Assembly: GCF_018156225.1 (NCBI RefSeq)
Contig: NZ_JAGTAR010000016.1
Location: 62,001 to 126,000, forward strand
Direction of reading: 5' to 3'
Source of the DNA: Carboxylicivirga sediminis
Lineage (GTDB): Bacteria > Bacteroidota > Bacteroidia > Bacteroidales > Marinilabiliaceae
Length of the DNA: 64,000 nucleotides
Notes under the pieces: model-generated
The model's database searches: none
The model's input: only the letters and a program-made list of their open reading frames with translations
What the model was told of the DNA's origin: nothing
Program-made: the position numbers and the translations under genes
Shown: in pieces, positions 50,730 to 60,357 of the stretch
How positions within the stretch are numbered: position 1 is the stretch's first letter
Layout of the letters: each line of letters begins with the position of its first letter

Positions 50730-51365
50730 ATGATGAAGCATACATCCTTACTAATCTTATTGGCATTATTCTTAACAGCCGGATTAAAAGCTCAAGACAG
50801 CAAACGCACCCGATTGGCTTTTGTACTAAGTCCACAAATCTCGTGGTTAAATTCTGACGAAGCTTCGGTAGACGGGAATGGTAACTTATTCGGTTATAAT
50901 TTTGGAGTAGTGATGGATCGCTTCTTTGATACAAATTATGCATTTTCAACGGGTTTAACCATCAATACAACAGGTGGTAAACTAAAGTATCCCGGATTGC
51001 CGGAGGTTGAACCTTTTGCAGAGGATTATACATCGACATACCGCTTGAAATATATTGAAGTGCCATTGTCGCTTAAGTTGATAACCAATGAGTTTCATCG
51101 TTCGCGTTACTATGGACAGTTTGGTTTATACACGCAATACAATATTAAAACCAATGATGGGAATGGCAATTCAATCAGTAAAGAAATTAACTTTTTTGAT
51201 ATGGGCTACCAGATTGGCGGTGGTATGGAGTATTCATTGGGGGGTAGCACCTACTTAATGCTTGGTCTTATATACAGCGGTGGTTTTATGGATGTAACAG
51301 ATCATGTAATTGAAGACAAGGCTACTTTAAACCGTTTTACATTCCAGTTTGGAATTATTTTTTAA
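50730..51365 (+). CDS. Outer membrane beta-barrel protein (PorT-like)
   Basis: About 211 residues. A signal peptide (MKHTSLLILLALFLTAGLKAQ) precedes an eight-strand-type barrel with the pattern of PorT/OmpW-like proteins (YIEVPLSLKLITNEF, MEYSLGGSTYLMLGLIYSGG) and a final Phe (FQFGIIF), the usual C-terminal signature of barrels. The related PorT is a part of the type IX secretion system, but single paralogs like this can also have other roles. The GTG at 50724 and the second ATG at 50733 are also possible starts. It stands between gldB and nadE. Confidence 0.75.
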   Translation: MMKHTSLLILLALFLTAGLKAQDSKRTRLAFVLSPQISWLNSDEASVDGNGNLFGYNFGVVMDRFFDTNYAFSTGLTINTTGGKLKYPGLPEVEPFAEDYTSTYRLKYIEVPLSLKLITNEFHRSRYYGQFGLYTQYNIKTNDGNGNSISKEINFFDMGYQIGGGMEYSLGGSTYLMLGLIYSGGFMDVTDHVIEDKATLNRFTFQFGIIF

Positions 51366-51411
51366 TGCTGTAAGTTTTTATAGACAAAACTATTAGAGGA
51401 CGATATTAGCG

Positions 51412-53061
51412 ATGAAGATTGTATTAGCGCAGTTAAATTATCACATTGGCAATTTTGAGCTCAATGCAGATAAAATGATTAAAAGTATTGAACAGGCGAA
51501 AGAGGATGGTGCCGATTTAGTGGTCTTCTCCGAATTAGCTGTATGTGGATATCCGCCTTATGATTTTCTCGAGAGAAAAGAGTTTATCCAGAATTGTACC
51601 GATACAATTGAGCAGATTGCTAAAATGTGTAATGGTATCGCTGCCATAGTTGGCGGGCCCGAAATTAATCCGGAGCCACAGGGAAAGAATCTGTTTAATG
51701 CAGCGTATTTTCTAGAAGATGGCCAGGTGAAGCAAGTTGTTCGAAAAACACTGTTGCCCAACTATGATGTATTTGATGAATATCGTTATTTCCAGCCCAA
51801 CATCGTATTTGACCTGATTAAGTTTAATGGGAAGAAAATAGCATTAACTATTTGTGAGGATATTTGGGATGATCAACCGGTGGCCAATGCCTTTGCCAGA
51901 GATAAGCTGTATACTTTGTCTCCAATGGACAAACTGATTCAGCAAAAGCCTGACTTTGCCATTAATATTGCCGCGTCTCCTTTTTCTTATACACAGGTAG
52001 ATATTCGCCGGGATATTGTGCGTAATAAGGCACGTCAGTATAAAATTCCCTTTATTTACGTTAACCAGGTAGGAGCCAATACCGAACTGATTTTTGATGG
52101 TAACAGCATGGTGGTAAATGGCCGTGGTGACATTACGCACCAGGCAAAAGCATTTGAAGAAGATACTGTTCATATCGACATGGATGCTTTGTCAGACAAG
52201 CCAGCTATTTCTCCTAAAGTGACTAAGCCAATACAGCTGATTTATGATGCTTTGGTAGCAGGAGTGCGCGATTATTTTGCAAAAATGGGCTTTAAAAGCG
52301 CAACCTTAGGTCTGTCAGGAGGTATTGATTCAGCAGTCACAGTAGCAATAGCAGCTGAGGCTCTTGGTAAAGAAAATGTACACGTGTTGTTGTTGCCTTC
52401 GCAATATTCTTCCGACCATTCGATAAAAGATGCGGTTGATTTAGCTAATAATTTAGGTATACAATATGATATTGTGCCGATTAAGGAGATTTTCAATAGC
52501 TACAATTTCTTGATGAGTCCGATTTTTGCCGGTAAAGAGGCGGATGTGACAGAAGAGAATATACAGGCGCGTATCAGAGGTACATTGTTAATGGCACTTT
52601 CCAATAAGTTTGGACATATTCTTTTAAATACTTCCAATAAAAGTGAAGCGGCGGTGGGGTATGGCACCCTGTATGGCGATATGAATGGTGGATTATCAGT
52701 ACTTGGTGATGTGTATAAAACCGATGTTTTTAAACTGGCCAGGTACATTAACAGAGACGTAGAAATCATCCCGGAAAATACCATTGTTAAGCCTCCGTCA
52801 GCAGAGTTACGTCCTGATCAGAAAGATTCAGATTCGTTGCCAGATTATGATGTGTTAGATGCCATTCTTTTCCGCTACATTGAAAAAAATCAGTCGCCGG
52901 CAGAAATAGTAAATGATGGTTTCGAGGAAGCGACAGTGAAGAAAGCAATAAGGCTGGTGAATATGAACGAGTATAAACGTTTTCAAACGCCGCCTACCTT
53001 GCGCATTTCAAGTAAAGCATTTGGTATTGGCAGACGAATACCACTAGTCGCTAAACATTAG
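51412..53061 (+). CDS. nadE: Glutamine-dependent NAD+ synthase
   Basis: A 549-residue two-domain enzyme that amidates nicotinic acid adenine dinucleotide to NAD. The N-terminal nitrilase-fold glutaminase has Glu in FSELAVCGYPPYDF, Lys in RKTLLPNYDVFDE and Cys in ICEDIWDD. The C-terminal synthetase has the ATP loop GLSGGIDSAVT near residue 300. Length fits the bacterial glutamine-using form. Confidence 0.97.
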   Translation: MKIVLAQLNYHIGNFELNADKMIKSIEQAKEDGADLVVFSELAVCGYPPYDFLERKEFIQNCTDTIEQIAKMCNGIAAIVGGPEINPEPQGKNLFNAAYFLEDGQVKQVVRKTLLPNYDVFDEYRYFQPNIVFDLIKFNGKKIALTICEDIWDDQPVANAFARDKLYTLSPMDKLIQQKPDFAINIAASPFSYTQVDIRRDIVRNKARQYKIPFIYVNQVGANTELIFDGNSMVVNGRGDITHQAKAFEEDTVHIDMDALSDKPAISPKVTKPIQLIYDALVAGVRDYFAKMGFKSATLGLSGGIDSAVTVAIAAEALGKENVHVLLLPSQYSSDHSIKDAVDLANNLGIQYDIVPIKEIFNSYNFLMSPIFAGKEADVTEENIQARIRGTLLMALSNKFGHILLNTSNKSEAAVGYGTLYGDMNGGLSVLGDVYKTDVFKLARYINRDVEIIPENTIVKPPSAELRPDQKDSDSLPDYDVLDAILFRYIEKNQSPAEIVNDGFEEATVKKAIRLVNMNEYKRFQTPPTLRISSKAFGIGRRIPLVAKH

Positions 53062-53124
53062 ATTATGTAAGTGCTGATTTAATTGAGCCTGTAGCTAGTT
53101 AAATCAGCTTTTTTTATAAATTTG

Positions 53125-53140
53125 TATGTTATATAACATA
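53125..53140. promoter_or_regulatory. Palindrome before a Crp/Fnr regulator
   Basis: TATGTTATATAACATA is a perfect 16-base palindrome 20 bases before the start of the regulator gene. It may be its own operator. It is AT-rich, so chance cannot be ruled out. Confidence 0.4.
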
Positions 53141-53159
53141 GTTTTATAACACCCTTGTG

Positions 53160-53867
53160 ATGCCTGCTAAAAAAAACAATACCCCTGTAGAGCCCACTAT
53201 TAAAGATATTCCGAAGCTTTACAATATCCTTACTGAGGAGGAGAAAGAATACCTGCTCGATAATCATACCACCATTCACTATAAAAAAAATGACATTATA
53301 TATCAGGAGGGCGAGAAGCCTACCGGTTTATTATGTCTTGGTGAAGGGAAGGTTAAGATATTTAAAGAAGGGGTGAGTCGACGTGATCAGATTATCAGGA
53401 TGGCCACAGCACCTGATTTTATTGGTTACAGAGCCCTATTTGCCGAAGAAATGCATATTGCCAGTTCTGAGGTGATAGAACCCAGTACTATATTTCATGT
53501 ACCTAAAAAGGTTATATATAACCTCATGAAGACCAATCCGGCACTTTCAATGGCGTTTATTAAATCCTTTGCCAGTGAGTTGGGTTTTGCCCGCTACCGA
53601 ACGGTTACATTAACACAAAAACATATTCGCGGGCGTTTGGCCGAGAGCCTTTGTGTATTGAAGGATATTTATGGCTTTGAAGAAGACCAACAGACCCTGG
53701 CGGTATACCTTTCGCGGGAGGATTTAGCCAACTTCTCAAATATGACTACGTCCAATGCGATTCGTACCTTAAGCTCATTTGTTAATGAGAAGGTGTTGGC
53801 TGTAAATGGCCGCGTTATTAAAATACTGGATTCAGATACCCTTCACCGGATTTCGCGCCTAGGATAG
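53160..53867 (+). CDS. Crp/Fnr-family transcription regulator
   Basis: A 235-residue regulator with an N-terminal sensor barrel (about 20-130), a dimer helix and a C-terminal winged HTH with LSREDLANFSNMTTSNAIRTLSSF. No N-terminal Cys cluster is present. The ATG at 53160 directly follows a GTG at 53157; ATG is preferred. It converges on a ferredoxin gene. Ligand and targets are unknown; the palindrome upstream suggests autoregulation. It is only distantly similar to the HcpR-like regulator in this window. Confidence 0.88.
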   Translation: MPAKKNNTPVEPTIKDIPKLYNILTEEEKEYLLDNHTTIHYKKNDIIYQEGEKPTGLLCLGEGKVKIFKEGVSRRDQIIRMATAPDFIGYRALFAEEMHIASSEVIEPSTIFHVPKKVIYNLMKTNPALSMAFIKSFASELGFARYRTVTLTQKHIRGRLAESLCVLKDIYGFEEDQQTLAVYLSREDLANFSNMTTSNAIRTLSSFVNEKVLAVNGRVIKILDSDTLHRISRLG

Positions 53868-53897
53868 AGCTAAAAACGATTATATCAGATACAAAAA

Positions 53898-53919
53898 AAG
53901 CCCCATTAAAATGGGGCTT
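53898..53919. terminator. Bidirectional terminator
   Basis: AAGCCCCATT and AATGGGGCTT arms (10 bp) with a 2-base centre, A7 before and T-rich after. It lies between the converging regulator and ferredoxin genes. Confidence 0.8.
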
Positions 53920-53944
53920 AGTTATTTTTTCGCTTCTGCATAGC

Positions 53945-54112
53945 TTATGCAGGGTGAATAGCCTCAGTTGGGCAAACATCTGCACAAGTACCACAGTCAG
54001 TACAAGCTTCAGCGTCAATTTTATAGATATCTCCTTCCGAGATAGCTTCTACTGGACATTCGTCAACACAAGTACCACAAGCAATGCAGTCTTCATTAAT
54101 TACGTAAGCCAT
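53945..54112 (-). CDS. 2[4Fe-4S] ferredoxin
   Basis: A 55-residue ferredoxin. The two cluster motifs are C-x2-C-x2-C-x3-C-P at Cys9, 12, 15, 19 and at Cys37, 40, 43, 47. It starts AYVINEDCIACGTC as in clostridial-type ferredoxins and carries single low-potential electrons in the cytoplasm, for example for pyruvate:ferredoxin oxidoreductase. It is a stand-alone gene with its own terminator. Confidence 0.95.
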   Translation of the reverse strand: MAYVINEDCIACGTCVDECPVEAISEGDIYKIDAEACTDCGTCADVCPTEAIHPA

Positions 54113-54288
54113 TTTTTTTTCTTTATTGGTTATTATTACAGAAACAAAATTATTGGCTTTTTTAATTAAAAAAAAGAATTCCTATCCAAAGTGCTTTATT
54201 TTTAAACGATATAAATAAGGCTTAAAGGTCTTTTATTATTCAAAGTGTTGCTAGTTAAGTTCTTTCAAAGTGTTTAGACCTTTTCTAA

Positions 54289-55473
54289 TTAATTTTCACT
54301 CATAAAACGATAGCCCAGATATGCCATTAAACCAGCTGCCGTTTCCAACGAATCCTCGTTTAGATTGAACTGTGGCGTGTGCAGGCTGCCCGTTTCTCCA
54401 TTATTCTGTGCTACACCAAATCGATAAAAGGAGCACGGATATTTTTGAGAATAATAGCCGAAATCTTCAGCTGTCATTCGAATATCCATGATCTCTGTGG
54501 CTTCTTGTCCTAAATAATCTTTGGAAAATGCGATGGCCTGATCAGTTACATGTTCATTGTTATGTACCACCGGGTAGCCATCTTTAATGTCGATGTCACA
54601 TTCGGCTCCCATAGACTTGGCAATGCCAGTTGCTATTTCGTGTATTTTCCCTTTAATAATGGCTCTCCATTCTTCATTCATTGTTCGCAGGGTACCTGCT
54701 ATTTCAACTTTTTCAGGGATAATATTGGTAGCACCATTGGCTATGACTTTACCAAATGAGAGCACCGTGGGTATTTGTGCAGGCACTATACGGCTCACAA
54801 TCTGCTGCAGAGATACGATGATATGAGAAGCAATCAGCACATTATCGGTTAAGGCATGTGGCATAGCTGCATGTCCGCCTTTACCTTTGACAGTGATATA
54901 AACTTCATCGCCCGACGCCATGTACATGCCGCTTTTAAAACCTGCATGTCCGGTTTTCATGTTAGGTAGCACATGTTGGCCCAATATAATTTCCGGCTCA
55001 TGGCCATCAAAACAACCTTCTTCCATCATCAACTTGGCCCCACCAGGAAACACCTCTTCAGCGGGCTGAAACAGCAGTAATATGGTGCCTTCCCATTCAT
55101 CCTTAAGTTGATTTAAGACCATGGCAGCACCCAACATGGCGGCTGTATGCGCGTCATGGCCACAGGCATGCATTATGCCCTCGTTTCTTGATGCAAACTC
55201 TAGCTGACTGGCTTCTGCGATTGGTAAAGCATCCATGTCGGCTCTTAAGGCAATGGTTCTTTTTTCGGGATGTTTGCCTTTCAGGTATCCGATAATACCC
55301 GTTTTAACAAACCCGGCTTTAAAAGGGATTCCAAGCTCTGCCAGCTTGTTCTGGATGTAGGCCGAGGTTTGATGTTCTTCAAAGGATAGCTCAGGATGCT
55401 CATGAAGATGCCTTCTAATAGCGATTATTTCATTGAGGTATTGTTGTGTGAGTGCTTTTATTCGAGCTTGCAT
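54289..55473 (-). CDS. M20-family amidohydrolase
   Basis: A 394-residue metal-dependent amidohydrolase of the hippurate hydrolase/N-acyl-amino-acid group. Metal-binding motifs are visible: RADMDALPI near 80, ACGHDAHTAAMLGAA near 105 and PAEEVFPGGAK near 135; the dimerisation insert follows at about 190-300. It cleaves N-acyl amino acids; the substrate is not certain and could include N-acetyl-diaminopimelate. Confidence 0.9.
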   Translation of the reverse strand: MQARIKALTQQYLNEIIAIRRHLHEHPELSFEEHQTSAYIQNKLAELGIPFKAGFVKTGIIGYLKGKHPEKRTIALRADMDALPIAEASQLEFASRNEGIMHACGHDAHTAAMLGAAMVLNQLKDEWEGTILLLFQPAEEVFPGGAKLMMEEGCFDGHEPEIILGQHVLPNMKTGHAGFKSGMYMASGDEVYITVKGKGGHAAMPHALTDNVLIASHIIVSLQQIVSRIVPAQIPTVLSFGKVIANGATNIIPEKVEIAGTLRTMNEEWRAIIKGKIHEIATGIAKSMGAECDIDIKDGYPVVHNNEHVTDQAIAFSKDYLGQEATEIMDIRMTAEDFGYYSQKYPCSFYRFGVAQNNGETGSLHTPQFNLNEDSLETAAGLMAYLGYRFMSEN

Positions 55474-55593
55474 TGACCTTGGTTTTTATGTAATGAAAGA
55501 TTACGTGTTAATATTTTAAACTTTCGTTACAAAGATAACACAAGTCGGCACAATGCCTTGATGGTAATGGATATTTCGGCCCGTTCTCTATTT

Positions 55594-57915
55594 TTAGTAA
55601 TAGAAATCTTTAGGCTTAAGTGCCTGGATGGTATTATCTGGCCACTTTACGTTCAAACGGCATTGGCTATATCCGGTCGTTTGAAAATAGAGAATTGTTA
55701 TTGGGTAGAGTCCTTTTTTTAGGGCAATGGCTCCCTTCTCAGCTTTACTGCCATGAATACCGTCGTTGTTGACCACCAATTCCTTACCAATATATAAGGC
55801 ACTACCATCATCGGAATGAAGCTCAAACTCATAAATACCTTTCTCACTCGATTCAAAATAGCCTTTTAATATCAGGCCGAAGCTTTCGCGGTATACCGAG
55901 TCAGGTATAAATGAATCAGTAACTATTAACTGATTATCAATATTGGTATTTCTTATTTCCTTGACAGTTTTAAACCGACCTTTATAAACTGCACAACTTA
56001 AACCGTTATTGCTTGCTTTTAGCTTGGTTGGTTTTTGATATTGCAGCTGGTTAAGGTTAAAAATTTCTGTTTTGCTCTGTTGTCCAGTTCGTTTATCAAT
56101 AGTTATGGCTTTAATGGTGCCTGAAGAGTTTACTGGAATTGCCTGTGTGTATTCCTTCGAATTGGCATTTGGTTCTGAACCATCGGTGGTGTAGCGGATT
56201 GTGTAGTTATCAGAAATTTCCTGTAGCCTTAGTGTTGTTGGATGGGTGAAATGAAGCTGTTCGTTACTTGATATAGGCTTTGGGACTTCGTAGAAGAAGT
56301 TAACATTGCGATGTGACAGACGTTCCAGATGTGTTTCTAGTTTACGGCGAAATTCAGGCCAGTTCTTTTGTTGCTGCTCACTCCAGGCCACTTCGGCAAA
56401 CGCACACAGGCGGGGATACAACATAAACTCAAATTTTTCTTCATCTGGCATATATTCGGTCCAGCAATTAGCTTGAACGCCTATGAAATTCTGCTGTTCA
56501 TTGCTATCAATGCCTGCAGGTAATGGCTGATAGTGATAAACATCTGATAACGGCGTATAGCCACCTATTGCCAATGGGTGGTCCTGCGGCGAAGCCTGAT
56601 AATGATCAAAGTACAAGTAATTGGCTGATGACTTAATAAAATTGTTATTGTTTTTAATAGCTTGTTTAATGTCGATATCATCTTGCCACATCACAATAGT
56701 AGCGTCGGTCAATGATGGGTCGGTCATGATTTCATTCCACCCAACCATTTGTTTACCGAGTTTTTTTACAATGCTTTGAACACGTTTAATAAAATAGTTT
56801 TCTAAAGCATTCTCATCTTTAAGTTCGTTAGCTTTCATTCGGGCCTGGCAGTGCTTGCAGTTGCGCCATCTGATTTTGCTGCATTCATCACCACCTATAT
56901 GTATATATTGGCCGGGGAATAAGTCTGCTACTTCTGTTAAAATATCTTCTATTATTGCATAGCTTGATTCTTTTCCCGGGCATATGACATCCTCAAAAAC
57001 ACCCCACCTGGTGGCAACCTCATAAGGCCCACCAATACAACCTAATTGCGGATAGGCTGCTAAGGCTGCCAAAGAATGCCCTGGTAATTCAATTTCTGGT
57101 ATAACGGTGATATGTCGCTCTTTGGCATATTCAACAATTGCCTTAACATCATCTTGTGTGTAATAACCGCCATACGGTTTGTTATCGTATTGGAAAGGAG
57201 GATTGGCACCATGGCCTATGAGCGTCATTGCTCTTCGGCTGCCAACATCTGTTAGTTTTGGGTATTTCTTAATTTCTAAACGCCACCCTTGATCATCTGT
57301 AAGGTGCCAGTGAAAGGTATTGATTTTATACGATGCCAGAATATCCAGTTGCTTTTTAATGAATTCCACCGGGAAATAATGGCGCGCAACATCTATATTT
57401 AATCCACGATAGGCGAATTGAGGATAGTCAATGATATGCAGGCAAGGAATGGTCCAGTTGACATTATCAGTAATCAACTTGCTTTCTATTGAAGGTGGTA
57501 ATAACTGCTTAACTGTCTGTATAGCATAAAATAAACCTTTATCGGATGAAGCATTAATATGAATATAATTTGGCTCAATTTTTATTTCATAACCTTCGGT
57601 ATTATCATTTAATTGTTTACTCAGTTGAAATAAAATATAATTGTCAGTAGGAGTCTGATCACTTAGTTCGAGTTCTATTCCTGAACTTACCGCTAATTGA
57701 TTTTTAAACCTAATGATTGACCTTGTAATAATCTTATCTAGTCCTTTATAGACTAATCGCGTTTGAGCGTTTATCTGAAATTCACCCTCTTCATAAGTAA
57801 TACTGTTTGGTTGAGGGATTATATTAACAGGTTGAATGACATCTTCAGAGGCCATGCGGCAACCTGGTAATGCAGTTAGTATTAAGGTAAATAGGATAAG
57901 TATAGCAATGCGCAT
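55594..57915 (-). CDS. Exported GH20 beta-N-acetylhexosaminidase with PA14 domain
   Basis: A 773-residue lipoprotein (lipobox ALPGC near residue 19) removing terminal beta-N-acetyl-glucosamine or -galactosamine. An N-terminal domain (about 25-165) precedes the GH20 barrel with the catalytic pair Asp343-Glu344 in HIGGDE. A chitobiase-type C-terminal beta domain follows (around the stretch RYTTDGSEPNANS), and the last about 140 residues, with LHSDDGSALYIG, are a PA14 domain that may bind sugar. It is a periplasmic or surface enzyme for chitin oligomers, glycoproteins or peptidoglycan pieces. No PUL genes surround it. Confidence 0.93.
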   Translation of the reverse strand: MRIAILILFTLILTALPGCRMASEDVIQPVNIIPQPNSITYEEGEFQINAQTRLVYKGLDKIITRSIIRFKNQLAVSSGIELELSDQTPTDNYILFQLSKQLNDNTEGYEIKIEPNYIHINASSDKGLFYAIQTVKQLLPPSIESKLITDNVNWTIPCLHIIDYPQFAYRGLNIDVARHYFPVEFIKKQLDILASYKINTFHWHLTDDQGWRLEIKKYPKLTDVGSRRAMTLIGHGANPPFQYDNKPYGGYYTQDDVKAIVEYAKERHITVIPEIELPGHSLAALAAYPQLGCIGGPYEVATRWGVFEDVICPGKESSYAIIEDILTEVADLFPGQYIHIGGDECSKIRWRNCKHCQARMKANELKDENALENYFIKRVQSIVKKLGKQMVGWNEIMTDPSLTDATIVMWQDDIDIKQAIKNNNNFIKSSANYLYFDHYQASPQDHPLAIGGYTPLSDVYHYQPLPAGIDSNEQQNFIGVQANCWTEYMPDEEKFEFMLYPRLCAFAEVAWSEQQQKNWPEFRRKLETHLERLSHRNVNFFYEVPKPISSNEQLHFTHPTTLRLQEISDNYTIRYTTDGSEPNANSKEYTQAIPVNSSGTIKAITIDKRTGQQSKTEIFNLNQLQYQKPTKLKASNNGLSCAVYKGRFKTVKEIRNTNIDNQLIVTDSFIPDSVYRESFGLILKGYFESSEKGIYEFELHSDDGSALYIGKELVVNNDGIHGSKAEKGAIALKKGLYPITILYFQTTGYSQCRLNVKWPDNTIQALKPKDFYY

Positions 57916-58109
57916 ATCGAAATCAGGATTTTATACTATTGACTGGTGGTTTCGAAAATAAACCAAACAAAAATAATTGAATTTATTTCATAAGCTAGAA
58001 AAAGCGTATTGAAACGTATTAAAACAGCTTGCAAGTCAAAATTGTTAACAAGTCTATTATGCTAATGAATCTGTTAACTTTGTAATTAACCATTTAAAAA
58101 CCATAAATA

Positions 58110-59030
58110 ATGGGAGAGCATCATCATCATGATTCAAAGGGTAAAAGCCTTATAATTACAATTGCTTTAAATGTAGCTATTACAGTAGTGCAGCTCATTG
58201 GCGCACTGGTAAGTCATAGTTTATCATTACTAACAGACGCATTGCACAACTTTTCAGATGTAATGGCATTAGTGATAAGTTACATCGCCAACAAATTAAG
58301 TTTACGTGACTATTCGCCGGAAAAGTCATATGGGTATAAACGTGCTGAAATCATGGCGGCTTTTATCAATGCAGCCACTCTTCTAGTTATCTCTGGTTAT
58401 TTGATATATGAAGCGATTGAGCGCCTTATTACACCAGCAGAAACAACAGTAAATGGTGAATTAGTTGCATGGTTGGCCGGATTTAGCATTGTGGCTAATG
58501 GATTAAGTGTGCTATTAGTTAAAAAGCACTCAGAAAACAACATGAACATGCGGTCTGCCTATTTGCATCTGTTTTCTGATATGCTTTCGTCTATAGCTGT
58601 TCTTGCTGGCGGTATACTGATGTATTACTTTCAACTGACCTGGATAGATGCGCTTTTATCTATTGTGATTGCAATTTATTTGATTCTAGCCAGTTGGAAA
58701 TTGCTGGTAAAAACCATGCGCGTTTTGATGCAGTTTACACCCCCATCAATAAACATAGAAGAAATGTCGAAAGGGGTTAGTAAACTAGAAGGTATTGTAA
58801 ATATGCACCATGTGCATGTATGGCAACTGAATGATTCTGAGTTACATTTGGAAGCTCATTTGGATTTATCAGAAGATGTAACGGTTAGTCAGTCAAATTT
58901 ACTGATAATTAAAGTTAGGGAGTATATTCAATCAAGTTTTGGTATACAGCATTGTACCTTTCAGGCGGAGTATAAAGTGGGTGATGATAAAAGTTTGATA
59001 GTTAACGAAAGAAAAAATGCAGAGTATTAA
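58110..59030 (+). CDS. CDF-family cation efflux protein
   Basis: A 306-residue cation diffusion facilitator exporting divalent metals, probably zinc, by proton exchange. Six hydrophobic helices are followed by a cytosolic metal-sensing domain (from about 205, containing MHHVHVWQLN). The zinc-site motifs HNFSD on helix 2 and HLFSD on helix 5 are intact. The N-terminal GEHHHHD stretch is a further metal-binding feature. No metal-responsive regulator is adjacent. Confidence 0.93.
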   Translation: MGEHHHHDSKGKSLIITIALNVAITVVQLIGALVSHSLSLLTDALHNFSDVMALVISYIANKLSLRDYSPEKSYGYKRAEIMAAFINAATLLVISGYLIYEAIERLITPAETTVNGELVAWLAGFSIVANGLSVLLVKKHSENNMNMRSAYLHLFSDMLSSIAVLAGGILMYYFQLTWIDALLSIVIAIYLILASWKLLVKTMRVLMQFTPPSINIEEMSKGVSKLEGIVNMHHVHVWQLNDSELHLEAHLDLSEDVTVSQSNLLIIKVREYIQSSFGIQHCTFQAEYKVGDDKSLIVNERKNAEY

Positions 59031-59198
59031 AGGCTTGTTAAAATGTACTATTTCTCACCAAAACAATATAATTATTTATAGATTTGTGTGACTTTCGCGG
59101 GAGTGAAGCAGTGGATTGTAACACCGCTGTTGCTTTTGCGTATCAAATGAAGGTATATCAAATACAACTTTGTAATCTAATAAAAACTCAAACTAAAG

Positions 59199-60284
59199 AT
59201 GAAGAAGTTAATCGTATTAACAGTGCTAATAAGCACATGCTTGTTCTCAGGAAATGCACAACACTCAAAACCAAATCTCGCCTTTGATAAAGTTATACAT
59301 GACTTTGGAGAAGTTAAAGAAGATGGCGGTACCAAAACGTATGAATTCAAATTTAAAAACACTGGCGGGCAGCCATTAGTAATTCATAATGTAAAAGCCT
59401 CTTGTGGATGTACAACGCCGCAATGGACCAGGCAACCAATACCGCCAGGAGGTGAGGGCTTTGTAAAGGCTATTTTTGATCCGCGTAATCGTCCGGGTAA
59501 TTTTAATAAGACTATAACAGTAACATCTAATGCCCAGAATGCAACAATAGTATTGCGTATCAATGGTAAGGTGTTGCCTCGCGAAATGACTGTTGAGGAT
59601 ATATACCCGCGTAATATGCAGGAAATCCGTTTGGAAACATCGCATCTGGCTTTCACCAAAATGACCCCTGAACAGGTAAAAGATGAAAGCATCAAAATTA
59701 TCAGTACTTCGGATAAACCGGTTAAAATTGGTTTTCTGAATGTGCCGCCGCACATAAAGATCAAGTGTATCCCCGAGGTGGTGGAACCAGGTAAAGCAGC
59801 AGTCATTACAGCGTCATATGACGCCAAAACCAAGAATGACTGGGGCTTTGTTACTGATAATATTTTTATCATTTTTAATGATGTTCGTAACTATAGTAAT
59901 CGACTGACAGTAAGTGCGTCTATTGAAGAAGACTTTTCTGCCTGGGATGCTGAAAAGATGCAAAATGCACCTGTTGCTACATTTGCTGAGAAAAACTGGA
60001 ATTTCGGTGAAATTAAACAAGGCGATGTGGTGAAACACGAGTTTGAAGTCAAGAATACAGGTAAAAGTGAGTTAATCATCAGAAAGGTAAAAGCTTCATG
60101 TGGTTGTACGGCTATTAAACCGGTTAAAACAATTCTTGCTCCTGGCGAAACGACTATGATTGCCGCTGAATTTAATTCAAGGGGTAAAAACGGACGACAA
60201 ACAAAAACTGTTCGCATTGTATCAAATGATCCTAAAAATACTTCAATTACCTTATTGATTACAGGTAATGTAACAATGGAATAA
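59199..60284 (+). CDS. DUF1573-domain protein with two repeats
   Basis: A 361-residue exported protein with a signal peptide ending in GNAQ. Two DUF1573 units are seen, at about 25-125 and 245-360, each with the mark ASCGCT (positions near 68 and 310) and the FDFG/WNFGE-like start. The fold is Ig-like of the ASPM/SPD-2/hydin kind. The function is unknown; many members of Bacteroidota secrete such proteins. The ASCGC Cys pair could form a disulfide or bind metal. Confidence 0.85.
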   Translation: MKKLIVLTVLISTCLFSGNAQHSKPNLAFDKVIHDFGEVKEDGGTKTYEFKFKNTGGQPLVIHNVKASCGCTTPQWTRQPIPPGGEGFVKAIFDPRNRPGNFNKTITVTSNAQNATIVLRINGKVLPREMTVEDIYPRNMQEIRLETSHLAFTKMTPEQVKDESIKIISTSDKPVKIGFLNVPPHIKIKCIPEVVEPGKAAVITASYDAKTKNDWGFVTDNIFIIFNDVRNYSNRLTVSASIEEDFSAWDAEKMQNAPVATFAEKNWNFGEIKQGDVVKHEFEVKNTGKSELIIRKVKASCGCTAIKPVKTILAPGETTMIAAEFNSRGKNGRQTKTVRIVSNDPKNTSITLLITGNVTME

Positions 60285-60306
60285 ACAATATTTGAACCTA
60301 AAGAAT

Positions 60307-60340
60307 GGAGAGTTAGCAGTGTTTAACTCTCCTTTTCTTT
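60307..60340 (+). terminator. Terminator after the DUF1573 gene
   Basis: GGAGAGTTA and TAACTCTCC arms (9 bp), then a T-rich stretch. It stands 22 bases after the stop. Confidence 0.75.
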
Positions 60341-60357
60341 ATTATATAATTATTTGA

